Origin: Candidatus Lightella neohaematopini
GTDB taxonomy: Bacteria; Pseudomonadota; Gammaproteobacteria; Enterobacterales; Enterobacteriaceae
Direction: 5' to 3'
DNA length: 12,256 nucleotides
Assembly (NCBI GenBank): GCA_025728395.1
Contig: JAOBJR010000092.1
Location: forward strand, 1-12,256
Below, in pieces: positions 1 to 5,204 of the stretch (positions are counted from its first letter, which is position 1; every line of letters starts with the position of its first letter). The translations under genes and the position numbers were made by a program. A model generated the notes under the pieces. It made no database searches and was not told where the DNA came from. It saw only the letters and a program-made list of their open reading frames with translations.

Positions 1-475
1 ACCAACTACTAATATTAGTAGACAAATTTTATTTAATTGGTTAAGTAAAGTAATAGTTAATGCTGATTGTTTGGATTGTTTTGCTGGTAGTGGAATATTA
101 TCTTTTGAAGCTATATCTCGTAAAGCTTATTATATAACCTTGTTAGAAAATAATTTTTTTATTTTCAAACAATTATTATATAATAAAGTTAATTTATCTA
201 TAAAATTAGTAAATATTATTTATACTAATGCATTAAAATGGCTAAGTAGTACCAATAAAAAATTTGATATAGTATTTATTGATCCTCCATTTAAAAGTAA
301 TTTAATTAATAAAACTATTAATATAATAAATAAAAGAGATATACTATTTAATTTTTCTTTAATTTATATTGAATCTAAAATTAAAACAAATATAGAAATA
401 CCAACAACATGGGTATTGTATAAGCAAAAACTAACTAAAAATATAGCCTATAGATTATATTATAAGAATAGTTAG
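1..475 (+). CDS. rsmD: 16S rRNA (guanine(966)-N2)-methyltransferase RsmD, 5'-truncated by window edge
   Basis: RsmD transfers a methyl group from S-adenosylmethionine to N2 of G966 of 16S rRNA during assembly of the small subunit. The open frame is already running at base 2, so the start lies outside the window; 157 codons are visible against about 198 residues in E. coli, so about 40 residues are missing. Visible in order are the family's PTT...R...LFNWL segment, the SAM-binding motif LDCFAGSG (bases 71-94), and the catalytic DPPF motif of N2/N6-type methyltransferases followed by the hydrophobic YIES strand. The C-terminus (AYRLYY) also matches E. coli RsmD. The TTG at 71 encodes the Leu of LDCFAGSG and is not a start. 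The gene is convergent with the DUF1820 gene, 42 bp away. The frame is intact to a TAG stop and nothing suggests decay. Confidence 0.94.
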   Translation, partial: PTTNISRQILFNWLSKVIVNADCLDCFAGSGILSFEAISRKAYYITLLENNFFIFKQLLYNKVNLSIKLVNIIYTNALKWLSSTNKKFDIVFIDPPFKSNLINKTINIINKRDILFNFSLIYIESKIKTNIEIPTTWVLYKQKLTKNIAYRLYYKNS

Positions 476-517
476 AAATAAAACTAAAATAGTTATAATA
501 TTTTTAAATTAAATTAC

Positions 518-838
518 TTATTTTATTTTTTTAGATAAATATGGAAATATAGTAACATTATCTGATAATTCAGATATACGAGCACTACCATTTTCTGTTA
601 CTATGTCAATACGAATTACTGCTTGTATAGGTACATAACTTAAATTAACATCATTAAATTCAGTTTTTAATTTTTCTTCAGAAGGATCTACAACTAAACT
701 ATTATTTTTACTAAAAACAAATTTGCTTATTTCTATAAATCCAAAAATTGAACTTTGATTTAATTCTCGAACAAAAAGTTGGTAATTTTTACCATTATTA
801 ATAAACTGTATACGATAAATTGGTTTGTTACTACTCAT
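518..838 (-). CDS. DUF1820 family protein, function unknown
   Basis: A 106-residue soluble protein with no signal peptide or membrane segment. It resembles the DUF1820 family (Pfam PF08850) of small proteobacterial proteins of about 100 residues. The matching features are the N-terminal PIYRIQFINNGK, the FGFIEI segment near residue 33, the central block VDPSEEKLKTEF (about residues 50-61), and YVPIQAVIRID followed by a short tail. No enzyme motif is visible and the role is not known. The start is well supported: GGAG stands 10 bases upstream of the ATG, one of the clearest ribosome binding sites in the window. It is convergent with rsmD and divergent from pitA across a long spacer. As far as I recall, the family occurs in Pseudomonas-type gammaproteobacteria and is absent from E. 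coli K-12, which makes it unusual beside the other genes here. Family assignment is from remembered sequence and was not searched. Confidence 0.82.
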   Translation of the reverse strand: MSSNKPIYRIQFINNGKNYQLFVRELNQSSIFGFIEISKFVFSKNNSLVVDPSEEKLKTEFNDVNLSYVPIQAVIRIDIVTENGSARISELSDNVTIFPYLSKKIK

Positions 839-848
839 TTTGTAATAT

Positions 849-852
849 CTCC
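849..852 (-). promoter_or_regulatory. Shine-Dalgarno site of the DUF1820 gene
   Basis: On the minus strand GGAG (inside CGGAGAT) lies 10 bases before the ATG at 838. Most genes in this window have only weak or no recognisable site, so this one stands out and argues that the small gene is translated. Confidence 0.6.
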
Positions 853-1027
853 GATAATATTAAATTATTAATTTTTTTAAATAGATTTATCATATAAAAT
901 TTATAAATATTTTATATAATTTATGTTTTTAATATTAAAATACTCTATTAATAGACAAGTGATATATTTTATTATATTAGATAATTACATTACTTTAAAA
1001 TCTTCAATAATTACTAATAATAACTGT

Positions 1028-1083
1028 AATTAATAGCGCTATGTTCTAAACATAACAAATCTTTAATGTTATGACTATTAGTT
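1028..1083. repeat. Nested and mutually exclusive hairpins in the DUF1820-pitA spacer
   Basis: Three pairings can be read directly. An outer 9-bp stem (one G-T wobble) joins 1028-1036 to 1075-1083. An inner 7-bp stem, CATAACA (1051-1057) with TGTTATG (1067-1073), encloses a 9-base loop. A competing hairpin pairs TATGTT (1040-1045) with AACATA (1049-1054) around a 3-base loop. The last two share bases 1051-1054, so only one can form at a time. There is no T-run after it, so it is not a standard terminator. A chance origin in A/T-rich DNA is possible. Confidence 0.35.
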
Positions 1084-1110
1084 TCACTACTAGAAATAAT
1101 TAATATATAT

Positions 1111-1202
1111 TATAATACTAACATGAATTAAAATATTAGTGTTTAATAATTTAAATTACTAATTATATTATGTTAATGTTTATGTTCATAATTAGTATTA
1201 TA
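1111..1202. repeat. Imperfect long-arm inverted repeat
   Basis: The arm at 1111-1127 (TATAATACTAACATGAA) pairs with the arm at 1185-1202, with 11 uninterrupted outer pairs, a one-base bulge or mismatch, and 5 further pairs. The 57-base interior is almost pure A/T. Each arm begins with TATAAT when read toward the interior, but no -35 box is at a suitable distance. It may be a structured leader, a decayed element or chance. Confidence 0.3.
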
Positions 1203-1379
1203 CTAAATATTGTAATTTTCTAATTTATTATTAGTTGATATTAAATATATTATTTAGTACGATATTATATGTTTTTTCAATTAAAGTTAGTTTATATTTA
1301 ATTATTTTATTAATTCTAATTAATAACTATTTATGCCATAACATATAGTTAATAATAATATTTAATGTGTTGATTATAT

Positions 1380-2876
1380 ATGTTTCATATAATTAATGAT
1401 ATTGAATTACCAATTTATATAGTATCCATTATTGCACTTATTCTTGTTCTAATATATGAAATAATTAATGGTTTTCATGATACAGCAAACGCAATAACTA
1501 CGATTATTTATACTAACGCATTAAAAGTAAAAGTAGCAGTTGTTATGTCTGGTTTATTTAATTTTTATGGTGTAATGCTTAGTGGACTTAGTGTTGCTTA
1601 TTCTATTGTTCATTTATTACCAATAGAATTATTGACTAGTATTAATTCAACACATGGATTAATTATGTTATTTTCTATGTTACTATCAGCTATTATATGG
1701 AATATTAGTACTTGGTATTTTGGATTACCTGCTTCTAGTTCACATACTTTAATTGGATCAATTATTGGTGTAAGCATTACTAATTCAATTATTAATAATC
1801 ATTCTATTTTAGAAGCATTAAATATACCAAAACTATTAGAAATACTTACTTCGTTAATTATTTCACCATTTATTGGTTTTATATTATCCATTTGTTTAAT
1901 TTTAATTCTAAAAATTTGTTTTTCTAATCAAGGAAAATATAAAATTATATATTCAACACCTAATAATTTTAATAAGTTATATTCCTCAAAAAATAAGAAA
2001 CCACCGTTATGGTTAAAATTAATATTAGTATTATCTTCTGCTGGAGTAAGTTTTTCTCATGGAGCTAATGATGGTCAGAAAGGTATAGGACTAATAATGC
2101 TAATATTAATTAGTATTACTCCAGTAAATTTTATTCTAAATATGAATGCTAATAATTATGATATTTTACATACAAAACATGCTATTCTAGACTTAAAAAA
2201 TTTTTATAATAAAAGATGTGTTCTAAATAGTAGTATATATAATGTTTATAATGAAGGTGGAAAAAATTTTATTTATTTTAATAAGGAAAATAAATTTTAT
2301 TGTAATTCCATAATATTAAAACATATAGATTATGCTAATAGTTTATTAAATAATTTAAGTAGTTACAATCAATTAAGTAGTAATCAAAGATTTTATTTAC
2401 ATGATTTATTAATAAATATTATTGATAGTATTAGTAGTTTAATAAAGTCATCTAATATAAATAGTTATGACAAAAGATTATTATTAAATATAAAAATTAT
2501 TTTACTTCATAATATAGAGTATGCTCCAGAATGGATTATTATTATTGTTGCTATAGCTTTATCACTAGGTACTATGATTGGATGGAAAAGAGTATCTATT
2601 ACTATAGGAGAAAGGATAGGTAAAAGTAATATGACATATGCACATGGATTTATTACTCAAACAACTGCAGCATTATCTATAGGAGTAGCAAGTTATACAG
2701 GTATGCCTGTATCTACTACACATATAGTATCTTCAGCTATTATGGGAGTCATGTTAGCTGATGGTAAAGGAATACAATTAAATACAATTAAAAATATATT
2801 AATTACTTGGTTATTAACCCTACCAATTTCCATATTAATATCTAGTATTTTGTACTGGCTAATATATAATATATAG
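1380..2876 (+). CDS. pitA: Low-affinity inorganic phosphate transporter PitA
   Basis: PitA is an inner-membrane symporter that brings in metal-phosphate complexes using the proton gradient (PiT/PHO-4 family). The protein has 498 residues against 499 in E. coli. Both inverted PiT halves are present: GFHDTANA at residues 31-38 and PASSSHTLIG at about 117-126 in the first, SHGANDGQKGIG at about 226-237 and PVSTTH at 443-448 in the second. Several hydrophobic membrane segments flank a long cytoplasmic loop (about 255-380) that keeps the E. coli length although its middle has drifted. The loop ends in IEYAPEWII, also conserved. No Shine-Dalgarno site precedes the ATG, but residues 1-30 align with the E. 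coli start. It stands first in a run of five + strand genes, with 193 bp before marC, and probably has its own transcript. Confidence 0.95.
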   Translation: MFHIINDIELPIYIVSIIALILVLIYEIINGFHDTANAITTIIYTNALKVKVAVVMSGLFNFYGVMLSGLSVAYSIVHLLPIELLTSINSTHGLIMLFSMLLSAIIWNISTWYFGLPASSSHTLIGSIIGVSITNSIINNHSILEALNIPKLLEILTSLIISPFIGFILSICLILILKICFSNQGKYKIIYSTPNNFNKLYSSKNKKPPLWLKLILVLSSAGVSFSHGANDGQKGIGLIMLILISITPVNFILNMNANNYDILHTKHAILDLKNFYNKRCVLNSSIYNVYNEGGKNFIYFNKENKFYCNSIILKHIDYANSLLNNLSSYNQLSSNQRFYLHDLLINIIDSISSLIKSSNINSYDKRLLLNIKIILLHNIEYAPEWIIIIVAIALSLGTMIGWKRVSITIGERIGKSNMTYAHGFITQTTAALSIGVASYTGMPVSTTHIVSSAIMGVMLADGKGIQLNTIKNILITWLLTLPISILISSILYWLIYNI

Positions 2877-2908
2877 AAATAATTTAAGTTATTTATAACG
2901 TTTATTTC

Positions 2909-2936
2909 AACAAAATAAAAAACTATTATTTTTGTT
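2909..2936 (+). terminator. Possible Rho-independent terminator after pitA
   Basis: AACAAAATAA (2909-2918) pairs with TTATTTTTGTT (2926-2936) with one bulged T around a 7-base loop, and is followed by a T-rich stretch (TTTTAAATTTTT). It is 33 bases past the pitA stop. The stem is nearly all A-T with only one G-C pair, so it is weak and could be compositional. Confidence 0.3.
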
Positions 2937-3069
2937 TTAAATTTTTATTATTTTAAAAGATACTATTAATTTAATTTTAATAAAAATTAATATATAATAG
3001 TTAATAATATTGTATTATTATAATGAGTTGTAATTAAATATTAAATTAATTATATAATTAGGAAAATAT

Positions 3070-3735
3070 ATGTTTGAATTAATCAAAGCAATTGGTTTTG
3101 GTCTGATGGTACTATTACCTTTAGTTAACCCTTTAACTACTGTAGCTTTATTTTTAGGATTATGTAAAAATATGACATTGGAAGAACGTAACTACCAGGC
3201 TAGGATGGCTTCAATTTATGTATTTGTTATAATGTTAGTAGCTTTTTATGCTGGTACATCGGTAATGAATACCTTTAGTATATCTATATCAGGATTACGT
3301 ATAGCTGGAGGTTTAATTATTTCTTTTATTGGATTTCGTATGTTATTTCCTATACAAAATGATGAATATAGTTTATCATTAAATGATGGTAAATCATCTA
3401 ATAATACTAAAATTAGTAATATTGCTTTTGTTCCATTAGCTATGCCCAGCACAGCTGGTCCTGGTACTATTGCTATGATTATTAGTTGGGTATCAACAGT
3501 TCATGATAATGTTTATTTTTCGCCATGGGTAAATACAATAGCTCCAATATTATTATTTATTACTATTAGTTTTATAGTATGGATAGTGTTAAGAAGTTCT
3601 AGTGCTATTATGCATATAGTTGGTAGTAATGGTATAGAAGCCGTTTCTCGTTTAATTGGATTTTTATTAGTTTGTATGGGAGTACAATTTATAATAAATG
3701 GGATTATAGAAGTAATTAATAACTATCATATATAA
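3070..3735 (+). CDS. marC: MarC family inner-membrane protein
   Basis: A 221-residue, multi-spanning inner-membrane protein, the same length as E. coli MarC. It matches MarC more closely than the paralogues YchE or YhgN. Matching blocks are VLLPLVNPLTTVALFLGL near residues 14-31, GLRIAGGLI near 75-83, GFRMLFP near 88-94, NIAFVPLAMPSTAGPGTIAMI near 117-137, and GFLLVCMGVQFIINGI near 197-212. About six membrane helices are visible, with a hydrophilic loop at about 95-116. The MarC family has no firmly established transport substrate; the old link to multiple antibiotic resistance was withdrawn, so a function should not be read from the name. The start has a good ribosome binding site (AGGA at 3060-3063, six bases before ATG). 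The flgN-like gene follows after 31 bp and could be cotranscribed. Confidence 0.92.
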   Translation: MFELIKAIGFGLMVLLPLVNPLTTVALFLGLCKNMTLEERNYQARMASIYVFVIMLVAFYAGTSVMNTFSISISGLRIAGGLIISFIGFRMLFPIQNDEYSLSLNDGKSSNNTKISNIAFVPLAMPSTAGPGTIAMIISWVSTVHDNVYFSPWVNTIAPILLFITISFIVWIVLRSSSAIMHIVGSNGIEAVSRLIGFLLVCMGVQFIINGIIEVINNYHI

Positions 3736-3766
3736 ATAGATAGTAATTATTTAAATTAATTAATAT

Positions 3767-4126
3767 ATGAAGAAATTAGCTAACATATTAAATATTCTTT
3801 TAAAAGAATTATCAAGATTTACTATTATGTTAAATGATGAATATAACTTAATAACAAGTGTTGATTACATTAATAAATTAAAATCAACTAATATAATTAA
3901 TAATAAATATACACAACTAAATAAATTAATGTATCTTAATTATTTAAGATATAGACAAGAAAATATAATAAAATTAAAAACTCCTTACACTAATTATGAA
4001 TTTTTATTTTTTATATGGAAAAATATTTTAAAAGAAGTAGTAAAAATAAATTATTATAATAATATTAATAATATTATTTTAAAAAAAATTATTAGTAGAA
4101 ATTTTATTAATTTAAAAATTAATTAG
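3767..4126 (+). CDS. flgN: FlgN-like flagellar chaperone, short C-terminus
   Basis: A 119-residue, helical, Asn/Lys/Ile-rich protein with no membrane segment. FlgN is the cytosolic export chaperone of the hook-filament junction proteins FlgK and FlgL. From memory of the enterobacterial sequence, the match lies in three blocks. The N-terminus has M..L..IL with E25 after it. Residues 43-61 show I-K47-L51-L54-Y56-L57-R61 at the FlgN spacing. Residues 84-112 show W84-I87-N98-N101-L105-I109-R111-N112 at exactly the FlgN spacing (FlgN ends this block with IERN). Overall identity is low. E. coli FlgN has about 138 residues; here the chain stops seven residues after the IERN-equivalent and lacks the LYG-containing tail. 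No flagellar gene is adjacent, whereas E. coli flgN sits beside flgM and murJ. No clear ribosome binding site. It may be functional, reduced or decaying; a coincidental helical protein is the alternative. Confidence 0.58.
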   Translation: MKKLANILNILLKELSRFTIMLNDEYNLITSVDYINKLKSTNIINNKYTQLNKLMYLNYLRYRQENIIKLKTPYTNYEFLFFIWKNILKEVVKINYYNNINNIILKKIISRNFINLKIN

Positions 4127-4216
4127 TTATTAATAGAATTTAATATTTATTTATATTAAAATAGAGTTTTGTTATATTAATTTTTGTTTTTATTAAACTA
4201 AATTATAGAGGTTAAT

Positions 4217-4834
4217 ATGAATATTAGATTACCGTTGCTACCTTATGATTATGATGCTATGGAACCATTTATAGATCAAAATACTATAAATATTCATTAT
4301 AATAAGCATCATAAAAATTATGTTGATAATGCTAATAAGATTTTAGTTAATTTACCAGAATTTAATAATTATTCTTTAGAGGATTTACTAAAAAATATTG
4401 ATAAAATACCATTAAATAAAAGAGTAGAATTAAAAAATAACATTGGTGGTCATTATAATCATTTATTATTTTGGTATGGTTTGAAACAAGGAACAATAAT
4501 TAGTGGTAAAATAAAAGATATGATAGAACAAAATTTTGGAAATATTAATAATTTCAAAGAAAATTTCGAAAGTTCTGCACTATCTTGTTTTGGATCTGGA
4601 TGGACTTGGTTAATAAAAACAAGTGATAATAAGTTAAAAATTAGTTCTACTAGTAATCAGGATAATCCTATTATGGGAAAATCTATAGTAGAAATTGATG
4701 GTTATCCAATATTTGGTATTGACTTATGGGAACATTCTTATTATTTAAAATATCAGAATCGTCGTATAGATTATATTAAATCATTTTGGTATATTATTAA
4801 CTGGGACGAAGCAAATAATAGACTAAATAATTAA
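4217..4834 (+). CDS. sodA: Manganese superoxide dismutase SodA
   Basis: SodA converts two superoxide ions to oxygen and hydrogen peroxide in the cytosol. The 205-residue protein is within one residue of E. coli SodA. The four metal ligands are visible: H27 (in IHYNKHHKNYV), H82 (in GGHYNH), and D169 and H173 (in GIDLWEHSYYLKYQNRR). The Gly in GGHYNH together with Gln148 in the STSNQDNP segment is the Mn-type arrangement; iron enzymes carry the active-site Gln in the earlier position. Dimer-interface residues E172 and H173 and the C-terminal NWDEA are kept. AGAGG (4207-4211), five bases before ATG, is a good ribosome binding site and fixes the start. Upstream is the flgN-like gene (90 bp); downstream is rplY (54 bp). 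No Fur or SoxS site could be recognised. Confidence 0.95.
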   Translation: MNIRLPLLPYDYDAMEPFIDQNTINIHYNKHHKNYVDNANKILVNLPEFNNYSLEDLLKNIDKIPLNKRVELKNNIGGHYNHLLFWYGLKQGTIISGKIKDMIEQNFGNINNFKENFESSALSCFGSGWTWLIKTSDNKLKISSTSNQDNPIMGKSIVEIDGYPIFGIDLWEHSYYLKYQNRRIDYIKSFWYIINWDEANNRLNN

Positions 4835-4888
4835 TTATTTAAAATAAATAAAATTATTATTTTTAAGAGAAATATTGTTATTATTGGT

Positions 4889-5179
4889 ATGTTTAAAATA
4901 AATGCTAAAACCAGACTAGCTACTGGTAAAGCTAGTAACAGAAAATTAAGAAGATTAAATAAAATTCCAGCTATTATACGTGATATTAATTATAAATTAA
5001 TTTTAATTCAATTGAATCATAATGATTTTTTAAATTTTTTAGATAATAATAATTTTATAGATGATACAATATTATTATTAAATTTTAGTGATAGACAATA
5101 CAAGGTAAAAATAAAAGATTTACAATTACACTCTTTTAAAAGATTAGTAATACATATAGACTTTTATGAGATTGAATAA
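4889..5179 (+). CDS. rplY: Large-subunit ribosomal protein L25
   Basis: L25 binds 5S rRNA in the central protuberance of the 50S subunit. The 96-residue protein is the short single-domain form of E. coli (94 residues), not the longer CTC/TL5 type with a second domain. Visible features are the start MFKINAKTR, the basic RNA-binding stretch KASNRKLRRLNKIPAIIR (about residues 14-31), and the closing segment DLQLHSFKRLVIHIDFYE, equivalent to DVQRHPYKPKLQHIDF. No strong ribosome binding site is near the ATG; a weak AAGAGA lies about 18 bases upstream. The gene follows sodA and is convergent with gyrA. Its last three codons form part of a hairpin shared with the gyrA 3' end. Confidence 0.93.
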   Translation: MFKINAKTRLATGKASNRKLRRLNKIPAIIRDINYKLILIQLNHNDFLNFLDNNNFIDDTILLLNFSDRQYKVKIKDLQLHSFKRLVIHIDFYEIE

Positions 5180-5204
5180 TTAAATATTCTATTAATTTTT
5201 CAAT
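5171..5204. terminator. Candidate bidirectional terminator shared by rplY and gyrA
   Basis: Bases 5171-5183 (ATTGAATAATTAA) pair with 5192-5204 (TTAATTTTTCAAT) as 6 bp, one T-T mismatch and 6 bp, around an 8-base loop. The left arm holds the rplY stop codon (5177-5179) and the right arm the gyrA stop codon (5192-5194). As the genes are convergent with only 12 bp between them, a symmetric hairpin is the expected form of a shared terminator. The stem has one G-C pair and no long T-run, so termination strength is uncertain. Confidence 0.45.

Larger units (their letters stand above)
839..1379. other. 541-bp gene-free spacer between divergent DUF1820 and pitA genes
   Basis: No open frame of useful length and no tRNA or rRNA signature was found on either strand. 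The spacer must hold the promoters of the DUF1820 gene (leftward) and pitA (rightward), but TATAAT-like strings arise by chance so often in this A/T-rich DNA that none can be chosen; no TTGACA-like box sits at the right distance from the best ones. The only G/C-rich spot is a 10-bp palindrome, ATAGCGCTAT, at 1033-1042. Two inverted-repeat structures (1028-1083 and 1111-1202) are listed separately. It could equally be the eroded remains of a lost gene; I could not recognise any product in the frames I read. Confidence 0.7.

Noticed and set aside
71..73. TTG as a start codon for a shortened methyltransferase
   Set aside because: The same frame continues upstream to base 2 with clear RsmD residues (PTT...R...LFNWL); the TTG encodes the Leu of the SAM-binding motif.
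518..838. Stringent starvation protein B (SspB) as identity of the small minus-strand gene
   Set aside because: Length, the VDPSEEKLK block and the N-terminal PIYRIQF pattern fit DUF1820; SspB has a different fold signature and an acidic C-terminal tail not present here.
1028..1083. A tRNA suggested by GTTCTAAAC within the hairpin region
   Set aside because: The putative T-loop has T instead of a purine at position 57, the T-stem has only four pairs, no matching acceptor strand lies upstream and there is no CCA end.
3246..3452. A 68-codon open frame on the minus strand inside marC
   Set aside because: It is antisense to strongly conserved MarC segments and resembles no known protein; low stop density opposite a membrane-protein gene explains it.
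4825..4864. A perfect 16-bp palindrome at the sodA stop and a second A/T-only hairpin as a sodA terminator
   Set aside because: Both contain no G-C pair and the palindrome has no loop; such strings are common by chance at this composition, and rplY follows closely on the same strand.
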